In this document: positions 33,891-44,613 of the stretch, piece after piece | Layout of the letters: each line of letters opens with the position of its first letter | Position numbering within the stretch: the stretch's first letter is position 1 | Origin: Tilletia caries | Lineage: Eukaryota > Basidiomycota > Exobasidiomycetes > Tilletiales > Tilletiaceae | Assembly: GCA_032718865.1 (NCBI GenBank) | Contig: JALUTQ010000045.1 | Coordinates: 620,001 to 684,000, forward strand | Reading direction: 5' to 3' | DNA: 64,000 bases | The notes under the pieces: model-generated | Told to the model about the DNA's origin: nothing | The model's input: the letters and a program-made list of their open reading frames with translations, nothing else | The model's database searches: none | Position numbers and translations under genes: made by a program

Positions 33891-34856
33891 TCAGTCTGCG
33901 AAGATGAAGTTGAAGCGAGACAGTAAGTGGGGTAATGCTGATAATTGGGGCCCGTATCTGAGCCAAGCACAAGGTGGGAAGGGTCGTCAGTACAATGCCC
34001 AAAGACGAGGAAGGGAAGGAAGCGTGTTTGGGCAAACTCACCTTGCTGCATTGTCGTAGAGCTCGAAGAGGGGTACTGCTAGCAGCTTCATATTCTTTGG
34101 AACAGCGATGACTTCTGTAAATGCGACGAAGCAGATTAGGTCAAGGGACGTCGCCTGAGGCCGTAGGAAGGAAGAGGGGAAACGTACTGTTAGGTGGTAT
34201 TCCGACGAGGAACATCTTCTTGCATTCCTTGGGCTTGCTGATGTGTGCTGGGACGTATGGGTACTGCAGACGATCAAAAAAGATTAGAATATCAACCGTA
34301 TCCCGGATGGGCTAGTACCAGGAGAAGGGGGGGCATGATGAGGCTCACCATGAAGGTCTCGAAGCTGGGTCTCCACCACTGCGCAAGACATTCGCCAATG
34401 TCCCACTCCACAGGTATCGGTACAGGCTGACCGCTTGAGTTGAAGTCGAGTGGCGCCAGACGTTCGTCCAGCCGCGCCTTGAGTCCGTCGGTCTCGTCTT
34501 CGCCCGGTCGAAGGTAGTCGCCAGGTCTGTTACGCCAGGTACCATATCAGAAAGAATCAAGGCTCGCAAATCAATCAGCAGGGCGCAACAACACGTTTTC
34601 ACAGGGAGGGGAGAAGAGGGGTTGATACTCACAGTTTGAAGAAGGCGTTGGCGATCTGGAGCATGAGGATATGAGGATGTCCATGTTCATGCACGACCAG
34701 GACACCCTCGACGGTCCTCCTCATCCCGAAGTCTTCATAGTTGTTCTGGAGGCGCTGGAGTCGAGCTGCGACGGATGGGTCTTCTTCCGGCTGGTGCTCC
34801 TTGGTGGTGAAGGTGTAGGAGGACAGCGGGTAGAGCGTCACTGTTGACTGCGCCAT
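33891..34856 (-). CDS. Cleavage factor Im 25-kDa subunit (CPSF5/NUDT21)
   Basis: Nudix-fold pre-mRNA 3'-processing factor that binds UGUA elements and influences poly(A)-site choice. Exons 34856-34633, 34526-34349, 34263-34188, 34114-34042 and 33957-33891 give 205 aa. Visible blocks: [39 protein letters not shown] and [23 protein letters not shown], where the Nudix-box glutamates are absent as expected for this non-hydrolytic family. Then [42 protein letters not shown] and a final [13 protein letters not shown]. Assembly is well supported by the human CFIm25 order. Confidence 0.95.
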
Positions 34857-35126
34857 CTTCTCTTATGTGTCTGTGCTGTCCTTGGCTTGCTCGATGTCAT
34901 CAACATGGGGCTCGACCTCATCTTCTGAAAATAATGCGCGGAAAAAGGCTCCGAGCGCGCGGTCTTCGGACTCTTGTACAGTACGTCTGCCTGGCTGTAT
35001 GTACGACGCCGTTAAGGTCTGCTGAAGTAACGACGTTCATCATCCTGGATATTCTTCCCTCGCGCCGCGTCTATCTGGCTGTTTTGCTGGGTGCTGTGAA
35101 GACACAGAGAGAGAGGCAGAGTAGAA

Positions 35127-36923
35127 ATGTCAAGCGTCCGGCCCAACGCAGCGCCAGCGCCAGCAACTCGCTCCTCATCGCGAAGTATCGTGTCCAGCGT
35201 CGGACTCGTCCTCTTCGCCTCTCAGTGGCCCGTCATCCTCGGCCTCATCTTCGGCGGCTGCTGCAGGTGAGTGTTTTCCTTGCTCTGCTGCTCGTACACG
35301 GTGTCCTGGCTGATGAGCTTAGGACTGCTCTGATTCTTACAGTAATGCGTACTTCCTTGAACTTGGAACCTCGGCCGTGCCCACCGCCGGTACCCTCATA
35401 ACCTTTGCTCAGTTCCTGGCCACCGCCTTGACCTGCATACCTTCCCAGCTGGAGTGGCCAACCTCCCCCTCCCCCTCCTCCCCGGCTTCGGACTCGAAAA
35501 AAGCGAAGCCAGCGTCAAGATCATGGATCTCGCGACTGCCTAGGTTGAAACAGCCCAAGGTCCCCATCTCGAGATGGAGCGTGCAGGTCTTGCTCTACCT
35601 CACCACCAGTCTGCTCAACAATGCGGCGTTCGCGTACGACATTCCTATGAGCGTACATATCGTCTTCCGCAGCGGTGGCCTTGTCATCAACATGATTCTG
35701 GGATGGGCAGTCGAAGGGAGGAGGTGAGTCCTTTTTAATCACTCCTTGCCTGATATGTCGATAGCTCTGCTGACCTCGAGATAATCTCGCAACATAGATA
35801 TAACATGATGCAGGTCACCTCCGTATTCATTGTCACTGTCGGTGTCATCGCAGCCACTTTCTTCGCCCAAGCCCCCTCCGCCTCTTCCATCGCATCTTCT
35901 AATTCATCCGATCCCGTCTCCGCCCTGGACCAGTTCCGATCCAGCATTTCGCCCACCTACATCTTCGGCGTCTCCCTCCTCTTCCTCGCCCTCCTCCTCT
36001 CCGGTCTCATGGGCATCTACCAGGAACGAACCTTCCGCACATACGGCCGCGATAACTGGCAAGAGGCACTCTTCTACGCGCACATTCTCAGCTTACCCAT
36101 CTTCTTGGCCCGATGGAGAAGACTGGGCGAGGAGATTCGCTTGGCGGATGCAACAGCCCCCATCTGGCTGGGCTGGCTCAGCTCGGAACGAGTATCTGCT
36201 GCCGCTGCGATGGCCAGCTCAGGAGAGGGCTTGAGTCGAGGATCGAAGATGGACGATGCCAGTGCGGGCTTAATACGTCTTGCGCCGACAATCGATTTGG
36301 GATCGGGATGCGTGCTGCGACGGCTGGTGCAGTCCAACGTCTTCTACTCGAGCTCGGCACGATTCTCGACTTGTCCATCCAATGCAGCGTTCACCTCGCT
36401 CGTCGACTCAGCATGGACTCCATCGTGGTCGTTATCGTCAACTGACAATGCCCCGCCTTGGCAGATCGGATGGTCCACTCAGTCCAACTGGAGCGCTCCT
36501 TCCTCCGTAACGCTGAGCGTGCCCTCCTTCTGGCCCGTCCTCCTCCTTAACGTCCTCACCCAGCTCCTCTGCATCAATGGCGTCAACCGCCTGACCTCGC
36601 AAGTAACCAGTCTGACGGTCACACTCGTCCTCGTCCTTCGCAAAGCGACAAGTCTGGCGGTGAGTGTTGTCTGGGTTGGGGGCCGGACAGGAAATTGGGG
36701 CCTTTGGAGCGGGGCTGGGGCGGTGCTGTTGGGCACGATTGGCTACACGCTTGCCTCCTCCTCTTCCTCTGCATCATCATCATCGTCATCATCACCATCT
36801 CGGAACGAGGGGCCGGCTGGGCAAGACCGCAAGAAGACGCTTGCAGGCGATGGTGAAGCAGCAGCCAAGGAGAGGCCCGAAGTTGGCGAAGTGCAGAGCC
36901 GGCGCCGGACCAGGGATCACTGA
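35127..36923 (+). CDS. YEA4/SLC35B-like nucleotide-sugar transporter (UDP-GlcNAc type)
   Basis: Multi-span transporter of the UAA family, which carries UDP-GlcNAc or UDP-xylose into the ER/Golgi lumen. Exons 35127-35266, 35343-35723 and 35798-36923 give 548 aa. Signature parts are GLIFGGCCSNAYFLE, LNNAAFAYDIPMSVHIVFRSGGLVINMILGW, SGLMGIYQE, EALFYAHILSLPIF and QLLCINGVNRLTSQVTSLTVTLVLVLRK. The protein is about 200 aa longer than yeast Yea4. The excess is a hydrophilic loop (about 36140-36500) and a Ser/Glu-rich tail. The loop could be a retained or unrecognised intron, but no clear in-phase GT-AG pair was seen. A 35127 ATG (MSSVRPN) precedes the first span. Confidence 0.85.
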
Positions 36924-37299
36924 GTCAAGATACACATATAAATGGACAAGATCATCAAAATATTAAGAAGTGAAGTGAACAGTTTTAGGAAGGACGGAAG
37001 GAAGGAAGGTCGGAAGGAAGGAAGGTCGGAAGGAAGGAATTGACAGTCTTGCTTGGAGAGAGCGGGACGCGGAGCCTTGCTGATGTGGAGGGAGCGAAAA
37101 GAGAGATTTCTGAAGTTCCCCAGACTCTACACCAGCAGACCTGGGGGACTGACTGGGAGGGTCCCAGGGCGGGAGTGTCCCGGGATGAGACCACAGGGCT
37201 GACCGGGACTGTCCTAGCGCCAAAACCCCGGTATTGTCCCACGGGGACCGTCCCAGGACTGTCAATGTTAATAACAGGATAATCTACTCTTCTTTCCAA
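36924..37299. repeat. Start of the repeat compartment: GGAAGGAA tract and GGGAC-rich segment
   Basis: After the YEA4-like gene, 36985-37040 is a minisatellite of GAAGGAAGGAAGGTCG units. A GGGAC/GTCCC-rich segment (about 37150-37265) follows. The same kind of GGGAC/GTCCC sequence recurs in the palindrome spacer at about 38305-38468. Bases 37115-37149 are an inverted, imperfect match to 39195-39229, so the palindrome extends outward across this insertion-like stretch. Confidence 0.6.
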
Positions 37300-39194
37300 A
37301 CGAGAACGGGTGAATATCCCGATCTATGGTCGGTTCGCCCCGAGCACCCCGGCACTGACCCCGATCTATGGTTGAGTGACCCCATAAAGATGGTCATGTG
37401 ACCCCATAAAGATGGTCGATTGAGCCCGTAAAAAACGCAATTTTTGGTGCATTGACCCCGTAAGATTAGTACATTGAACCCATAAAGATGGTCGATTGGC
37501 CCCATAAAGATGGTGGACAGAGCCCATAAAGATGGTGGACAGAGCCCGTAATGTCTATTTCAGCCGGATAGAGCGGTAGTGTGTACTAACACTGTCCAAA
37601 CGACCGGTCGGGCCTTCAGGTATGTAAGAGGGTTCAACTCACACACAAGTCGAGCTTCTGTGAAGCGTTTCTGCCCGTCGACGAGCTCTCAAAGTGAATT
37701 ACGTCGCCGAAGACCGCCATCCCGGCCCGCCTATGGCCGCCTATGACCCTAGAAGCTCAGTACAGGTACCTTAGGCACCCTGGCCGCTGTAGAATAATTT
37801 ATCTGGAAGATTTGGAAGCAGGGAAGGTCGCCAAAGGCGATTTGAGATTTTTATGGGGCCAGTGCCCTGCCTTATGGGGCCAATCGACCATCTTTATGGG
37901 CTCAATCGCCTTTGTTTATGGGTTCAGTCGCCGATAATTACGGGCTGAATCGCCTCATCTTACGGGCTCAATTCAAAAAACGCTTACGGGGCCAATCGCC
38001 TCATGCTCGGGGCGAATCGACCATAGATCGGGACATTCAGGTTACTTGCCTTTCCAAATGCCTATGCTCAGGGTGGTTCCCTGAGGTGTGATCCGAGACT
38101 TTTGCGCGAGGTTTCTTAACCAGCCTCGCGATAATGCCAATTTGGAGTGTATAAGTACTGATCGAACAAACTAATGTTGTGCTAAAAATGCGCTCGTGGT
38201 TTAGTGGAAGGTATCGGTCATTCTGATTGTGCGGGTCGAGGGTTCGATCCCCACAAAGTTTGATTCCTTTTTTTTTAAAAAATTTTGAAAATTTTGCTCT
38301 TTCTCGGACAGTCCTGGGGCGGTCCCGGTGCCGGTCCCAGGATTTCGCTCCCGGTCAGTCCCGGGATAGTTCGGAAAACGCCGCCGGGACGGTCCTCCGC
38401 TGGCTGGGCCCATACGAATCTGGGACCGCCCCGGGAGATCCCGCGGGACCGCCACGACCTGTCCCCATGCAAGTAACCTGAATGTCCCGATCTATGGTCG
38501 ATTCGCCCCGAGCATGAGGCGATTGGCCCCGTAAGCGTTTTTGAATTGAGCCCGTAAGATGAGGCGATTCAGCCCGTAATTATCGGCGACTGAACCCATA
38601 AACAAAGGCGATTGAGCCCATAAAGATGGTCGATTGGCCCCATAAGGCAGGGCACTGGCCCCATAAAAATCTCAAATCGCCTTTGGCGACCTTCCCTGCT
38701 TCCAAATCTTCCAGATAAATTATTCTACAGCGGCCAGGGTGCCTAAGGTACCTGTACTGAGCTTCTAGGGTCATAGGCGGCCATAGGCGGGCCGGGATGG
38801 CGGTCTTCGGCGACGTAATTCACTTTGAGAGCTCGTCGACGGGCAGAAACGCTTCACAGAAGCTCGACTTGTGTGTGAGTTGAACCCTCTTACATACCTG
38901 AAGGCCCGACCGGTCGTTTGGACAGTGTTAGTACACACTACCGCTCTATCCGGCTGAAATAGACATTACGGGCTCTGTCCACCATCTTTATGGGGCCAAT
39001 CGACCATCTTTATGGGTTCAATGTACTAATCTTACGGGGTCAATGCACCAAAATTGCGTTTTTTACGGGCTCAATCGACCATCTTTATGGGGTCACATGA
39101 CCATCTTTATGGGGTCACTCAACCATAGATCGGGGTCAGTGCCGGGGTGCTCGGGGCGAACCGACCATAGATCGGGAGATTCACCCGTTCTCGT
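37300..39194. repeat. Large hierarchical palindrome (foldback / paired MITE-like units)
   Basis: Arm 37300-38049 (750 bp) is repeated in inverted orientation at 38469-39194 (726 bp), nearly identical; the length difference is one extra 24-nt unit in the left arm. A 419-bp spacer separates them. Each arm is itself bordered by inverted copies of TCCCGATCTATGGTCG and is built of degenerate 21-24-nt units around CCCATAAAGATGGTCGATTG, pointing inward from both ends of the arm around a unique core. So the structure is a palindrome made of two palindromes. An identical 64-codon ORF in both arms is a by-product. No transposase or target duplication was recognised, so mobility is inferred only. Confidence 0.85.
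38190..38276 (+). ncRNA. tRNA-like Pol III unit in the palindrome centre
   Basis: A box TGGTTTAGTGG at 38197-38207 and B box GGTTCGATCCC at 38241-38251 have normal spacing. A T9 run at 38268-38276 would terminate Pol III. The T stem (GAGGG/CCCAC) has one mismatch, and the 5' GCGCTCG does not pair with the 3' AAAGTTT, so this is not a functional tRNA by sequence. The 5' half resembles tRNA-Gly. A tRNA-derived SINE head or decayed tRNA fits best. Anticodon not assignable. Confidence 0.6.
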
Positions 39195-39802
39195 GTCCCC
39201 ATGGTCTGCTGGTGTAGTTCAGGGGTTCCTTGAGCCTGGTTAGAATTTCGGCCGAACTTTTACTCTCGAGTCTCGAGATCGATTGAAACTTTTTTTTCGC
39301 ACCAAGCAAACATACCTTTCAGTTCTGATATATCTTGATCTTATGGCTATCCTCTGTTACCGCCCCAAGTTTGAGCGCAGTTGAAAGAGAATTCGTGCAC
39401 TGGGGACGCTCTGAAGTGTCACTTTTAATTAATTCCGTCGGCCGATCACGCTGTTGCTAGGCGGATGTACCCTTGGCCGCCCATCTGGCACTCACTGACT
39501 TATCCAAGGCATCAACACCTACACCACAGCTCAAAGCTGATACTTATCTACCTTGGTCACGTCCATGAGGCTCGCTGTCAATTCCGTCCCGCTTCTCCTC
39601 CGCATAGCTATGTGGCTCCCGACCTGCGCCGTTTCTCCAGTGCAGCCGCAAACCGATACGTCGCTATCCCCCGAGCCCCGACCTCCGTGCTACCGTTGGT
39701 ACTGGTCAGCCTGTGAGCCCACGGCCCACGGGCACACCCTCAAGTCACAACAACACACGCTCGTTAAGCGATTTCTGGACTGACGCCTCCCCTTTACGTT
39801 AC
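39195..39802. other. Flank between palindrome and MDH pseudogene
   Basis: No gene was recognised. 39195-39229 is the outer inverted match to 37115-37149 and contains an A-box-like CTGGTGTAGTTCAGG. A T8 run is at about 39290-39297. Confidence 0.4.
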
Positions 39803-41210
39803 ACAGCTCGCTCTTCTCCTCAAGCAGGAAACCCAGGTCACTGACTGACTGACCTACGGCTGTACGAGATCCGTCTCGCCCCCGATGTCGCTTCCGATCT
39901 TGTCTACAACCCCAAGTCCCCAAGCGGTGAGTTCTTCCTCTTCCCTTATTTGAGCGGCTTTGACGCGTCATGAACTACAATGATGCTCATCACTTCGCAA
40001 CCTCGTACAGTCTGTTCGGTGTGATTACGCTCGACGTCAACCGCGCCTCCACCTTCCTGTCCGGCATTGCCAACTTCAAGCCCGCTAAGGTCAACGTGCC
40101 CATCGTCAGTGGCCACTCTGGCGTGACCATTGTGCCCCTCTTCTACCAGGTCGCCCATGGCTTCATCGTCTCGGCCGGCGAGCAGTACGAGAAGTGCGTA
40201 CACCGCATCCAGTTTGGTGGTGATGAGCTCGTCAAGGTTAAGGATGGCGCCGGGACGGCTACGCTCTCCATGGTGTACGCTGCCGCTGTCTTCAGCGGAG
40301 AGTGAGTCTTCCTTTTCCTCCCCCACGCGGAACACGCGTCTCTCATATGCAAAAGGCTGACACTCTCCTTTCGTTCCTTGCTCAGCCTAATCTGCGCCCT
40401 GAGGCCTGAACGGCGAGAACGGACGGTGTCGTCAAGTGCAAGGAAAGGCGCGGAGGAACTCCGCGCCTCCGCGCCTCCGCCCGCCTACCTCCGCGAAAAC
40501 TCCGCGCTCATTTTTGGGCGGATCATTCCGTCCGCCCAAGACAGTGGTGTCAGCAAGGCCGGTATCATTCCGTCCGCCGTAGCAGGGTGGTCCTCACCGA
40601 GGCCGCCTCCTTCGTCCGCGGTGGGTAGGCGGAGTTTTCCAAGGAGGGGACCTCCGTCCGCCTTCCTCCGGCGGAGTTCCGGCGGAGTTCCGCGCCTCCG
40701 CGATCCCAACTTGCCGACCCAAGTCTTGGTCTCAGACTTTGGAGTTACATGCTCAACTCGGCGAAAAAAATCATTTGAAGAGGGGTCTCAAGTCTTGAGA
40801 CTCCGGCGTGACCAGCAATTACGTGACATGAGACCCGAGACTCCGTCTTCTGAGACTCTTTCAATAGGAGAGACCCTGTGTAACCCCTGGGTTTTCAGTC
40901 TCAGAGCGGAGTAAGCGCGGAGGCGCGGAGTTCCGCCAGAACTCCGCCGAAGTTGGGGCCGTCGACACCTCCGTCCGCGCTCAAGTCCAGGAACCTCCAA
41001 CTCCTCCGCCCTCCGTCCGCGTTCAAGTCGTTGGCGGTACTTTTCCGTCCGCCCCTCCGCTGTCAGCCACCGCGGTACGGAGGACGTCCTCCGGCGGAGG
41101 AAAATCGGCGGAGTTTTGCGGTACGGAGGCGCGGAGGACGCGGAACTCCGCCGAGAGCGCGGAGGTGACGCCTTTCCTTACTCAAGTGCACATATACACG
41201 TCCAGAAGTT
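39803..41210 (+). pseudogene. Malate dehydrogenase pseudogene, interrupted by a GC-rich element
   Basis: Fragments match NAD malate dehydrogenase in order. 39806-39925 reads QLALLLKQETQVTD, then LRLYEIRLAPDVASDL after an 8-nt TGACTGAC duplication that breaks the frame. A GTGAGT...TACAG intron (39929-39991) is kept. 39992-40301 reads LFGVITLDVNRASTF, VSGHSGVTIVPLF (catalytic His retained), HRIQFGGDELVKVKDGAGTATLSM. After a second intron (40302-40385) GLNGENG and VVKC are out of frame. The N-terminal NAD-binding loop and about 85 central residues, including the substrate-binding Arg loop, are missing. The kept introns show a decayed genomic copy, not a processed one. The 40441-41182 element separates VVKC from CTY. 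Confidence 0.8.
40441..41182. mobile_element. GC-rich nonautonomous DNA element with 8-bp target duplication (hAT-like)
   Basis: The MDH pseudogene target CAAGTGCA occurs at 40433-40440 and again at 41183-41190, so the 742 bp between them are an insertion with an 8-bp duplication, as made by hAT-family transposases. The ends are imperfect inverted repeats: AGGAAAGGCG at the left, and AGTAAGGAAAGGCG read inward from the right. The body is dominated by CCTCCGC/GCGGAGG words. It has no transposase ORF. A 228-bp terminal fragment of the same element recurs inverted at 44386-44613. Confidence 0.7.
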
Positions 41211-42224
41211 CGACTCGGACCTTCCCGAGGCAGCCCCAAGGCCCAGAAGTGTCGCTGCTCCTACACCGGAATTGATGCTCGAAGTTGATGCGGCTGGCAG
41301 CGATCTTCTCCACCCAAACGCAACGACGACGGCCTTCGAAAAGGCTCGTTCCTTATCCCCCGCTCCCTCCTCACGCGACCGGATCGTCGAAACTCAGCCG
41401 TCTCCCTCGGACGCTCCGTCTCCTCATCCGCCACATCCCACAACTCAGCACCAGCAGCACCATTCTCGCTTATCGGCACTGCCCCGGTCATGCTGTCCTC
41501 CACATCAGCTATGTCATCTTTCTCCGCTCACCAACACACCGGCGCAATTATCTCGGTCCTTGCACCCGTTCCGCCGCGCGTGCAGGGCGAGCGACGGTTG
41601 GATAGGTACAGCTGGAACGTGCGGCGTGAGCAAGAGAGCGGCGGCTGCGGCTGTACCGCTGTCACCATCGATGAGCTCTGCCGCTGGTGGTGGGAATTGG
41701 GATCGGATCCAAGTTCTCCCCACGTCGACGGGTGAGCGAGGAAGATCTCGGTCTCGTTTGTCGCTCCCTCTTCTCTCAATGCCGGGCCGAGCAGGTCATC
41801 CGCTATGACTATCTCCCCGCTCAAAAGCGCTCGGCGCAGTATGAGTCTAGTCAGCCACTCGCTTCAAATCTCACTGACCGAAGCCATCGCCTCATCTTCC
41901 ATCTATTCTACCACCACTCGCCCTCACTCTCACTCTCACTTCCACCATCGCGCTAGCTAATCCTTCTCTCCTTACTCTCACAGCAACCCTCCTCCACGAT
42001 GTCTGACCGCTGACCGCGCCGTACGCTCTCTGCCGTGATCTGGTCACTGACTCTCCTTATCTCCTCGTTTGCCTCGCGTCTTTGTTTTATACAGGATTTC
42101 TCTACTCCCGCTCCTTCTCTTCCAATTCTTTCCAGCTCCCTCCCTTTCTTCCCCCCCCCCCCCCCCCTTCTCCCCGGCTGCTTCCCTATTTTCTCCGGTC
42201 CGATTCCCCGTCTACTCCTGTGCG

Positions 42225-42312
42225 TGGCTCTTATCTTATCTTATCTGTTCTCTTCCTCTTCCTCTTCCTTTCCTTTCCTTTTCTCACACTCGCACTCCTC
42301 CGCATAGCAACA
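42225..42312 (+). repeat. 88-bp direct repeat, copy 1 (copy 2 at 42860-42947)
   Basis: Both copies begin TGGCTCTTATCTTATCTTA and end CTCCGCATAGCAACA. They differ by about one base in the aligned core. A diverged inverted relative lies at about 44050-44330, where the reverse complement shares CCGCATAGCAACATCA and the TTCCCACGCTAT stretch following the repeat. Confidence 0.75.
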
Positions 42313-42859
42313 CCAGTACCTCCACATTTCCCACGCTATCCTCTCTCCTCCTCATCTTTTCCCTTCCCGAGCTCAACCTTTGTACTTAGTTCTTTCTCCT
42401 TGTCATTCATCACTCTTCTACACCTTACACTTAGCACTTGCTTTGCCTTACAGCTAGAGACACTCTAGTCTTGTACATCGTTGCCAACCTTCCATGCTCT
42501 GCGTGTCAGAGTTTTCCCCAGACTTTTTGAGGATTTAAGGGTTAATTCATTTCAACTTACGGCCGAGAAAGACGTGTGCCAGAACTTGATCAGAGTATCT
42601 ACACATTGGTAGAAGTGGTCGTGGTTACACGTCACTGAGATGGCCTCAGTTGATGTCAGAGTGGTAATTGGTATAGGCCTGGTTTGTGGTAGAAGCTGTC
42701 ACTAATCTTGGTGCGAGGGTGGGGCGTGGGGTAGACCGGTAGACGTCGTCGAAAATCGAGATTGCACAACTGGCTGACTGGGGGCGTTCCCCCCCCAGAC
42801 CCCCCCCCCTATGGCTTCCACGGAATTCATGAAGTGGTTGTGTGCTGGACGAGGTCCAT

Positions 42860-42947
42860 GTGGCTCTTATCTTATCTTATCTGTTCTCTTCCTCTTCCTC
42901 TTCGTTTCCTTTCCTTTTCTCACACTCGCACTCCTCCGCATAGCAAC
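42860..42947 (+). repeat. 88-bp direct repeat, copy 2
   Basis: This copy matches 42225-42312. It lies between the CTGACTGGGGG motif and a region resembling 42320-42340, suggesting that a repeat unit was duplicated in part. Confidence 0.7.
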
Positions 42948-44385
42948 ATCCTGCCTCCACTTTTCCCACGTCACACTTTTCCCTCGCTCTGTACTACACC
43001 GCAGGTTTACTGTGTGCCCCTAGGGGCCCTTTTGGGCTAAACGGCTTTTGACAGCTTTTCTCTTTAGCCTTTCAAAAACATTTTCTGTGTACGCTCGTGT
43101 GGTCTGTGTTAGAAAGGTCTTGACAAGCACCTAATCGAACGTCTTTGGGAGTCTGGGTTGGTCTGACTCTGCGCCGCCTGCTCACACGAGCCTGTATACA
43201 GAATTTTTTAAGGAGGCTCCTGCGAGGCATTTCATAATTACAGGCTTCACACCGCCGGGGCATAGGAGAGTGCACAAGCCTTTTGACGCAAGAGCCCTCT
43301 GAGGTGATGATGAAACCCCTGCTATGAGCGTTTCTTGCGCAAGGGCCATAGAGCGGTTAGGCGTGAAGGCTCTGTCAGACTTTCGCTGCAAAAGGCTTCT
43401 CCAAGCCTTCTGATGTACAGCCTTCTGAATGAAACCCCACAGATCATGCAGACGCTATAGTTTCCCCAATTGGCATGACCTGCACTAGGAGTTTCACGGT
43501 CTCTATATAACCGGCGCTGATCTTAAAAAATTCGTAACTTTTTTCAGGCTCGATCGATGCTGCTTTTTGAAGACAGGAAAGCTCGTTTTTCTGTATTGCT
43601 ACGCGTAGGTACATGAGTATTGTGAGATTGGGAAGGTGATGGTATGCGTGTGATGGGGAGTAGGTGGCTTAGACGACGACGACCATGACGACGGTGACAC
43701 CGTGAGCAGCATGGGCCTACGGTGGTAGCGTGCGGGGACGGGTCACCATCCAGACGTGGCCCGTGGGTCATTTCGCACTAACCGCAGTCACGTGACTATA
43801 AGCTGGTCAAGCCTCCTGGTGGCCATATGGTCTCAGACTCTGAAAAAACGTTTTGGAAAAGGCGCTATTGAGGATTCTCCTGAGAAGGCTTCTGGGAGCC
43901 TGAACTCGGAAGGCTTCAGATGCCTTCACAAGGCCCTTGCACAAGCCTCACACTAGCTTCATATAAGCCTGCCCGAGGCCCTCCAAGGGAATAAGGCTTT
44001 AGGAGGCTTCACGTCAATCCTCTTTCAGCCCTCTCCAGGGTCAGCGGTGTAGATAGCTGGTGCAGCTACTAGTAAAAGGCAAAGGCAAGAGGTATGTAGT
44101 TCGATGATGAGAGCTAAGAACAGTGGGAAGTGCGATGCGAAGGTGACAGGAAAGAGAAAGATCTCGGCCGAGAGAAAGGAGAGAGGAAAGTGGAGAAGAA
44201 AGAAAAAGGATGAGGTCGAGAGAGAATAGCGTGGGAAAGTGGAGGTGAGAGTGATGTTGCTATGCGGAATGTGTGAGAGGAAGGGATAAGAGATAGTGGG
44301 AAGGAAAGATAAGATAGTGGCCACGTGGAGCCATCTATCACAAGATTACACAACTGGTTGACTGGGGGCGTTCCCCCCCCAGAGT

Positions 44386-44613
44386 AAGGAAAGGCGTCAC
44401 CTCCGCGCCCTCGGCGGAGTTCCGCGTCCTCCGCGCCTCCGTACCGCAAAACTCCGCCGATTTTCCTCCGCCGGAGGACGTCCTCCGTACCGCGGTGGCT
44501 GACAGCGGAGGGGCGGACGGAAAAGTACCGCCAACGGCTTGAACGCGGACGGAGGGCGGAGGAGTTGGAGGTTCCTGGACTTGAGCGCGGACGGAGGTGT
44601 CGACGGCCCGATA
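44386..44613 (-). mobile_element. Terminal fragment of the GC-rich hAT-like element
   Basis: This is an inverted copy of 40956-41182. It starts with the element terminus AGTAAGGAAAGGCGTCACC and stops inside the element at GTCGACGGCC. Because it carries the full terminus, it fixes the right end of the complete copy. No target duplication can be read, since the other end is missing. Confidence 0.75.

Larger units (their letters stand above)
41191..44385. other. Mosaic of repeat fragments, no gene recognised
   Basis: 41191-42000 contains ORFs on both strands without family resemblance. 42000-42480 is strongly pyrimidine-rich, with a C18 run near 42157-42173. 43040-44020 is dense in AGGCTT, GCCTT and AAGGC words in both orientations. 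Motif CTGACTGGGGGCGTTCCCCCCCC occurs at about 42775-42797 and in closely related form at about 44359-44382, in direct orientation. I found no intact coding region. Confidence 0.5.

Noticed and set aside
37743..37937. 64-codon ORF repeated identically at 38580-38774 (minus)
   Set aside because: Identity comes from the inverted repeat; codon pattern and composition do not suggest a protein.
37300..39194. CRISPR-like regularly spaced repeats
   Set aside because: Units are degenerate, have no unique equal-length spacers, face both ways and sit in a eukaryotic genome.
39195..39300. Second tRNA-like unit with A-box-like CTGGTGTAGTTCAGG and a T8 run
   Set aside because: No acceptable B box at normal spacing; the A-box match also occurs at the other outer arm and may be chance.
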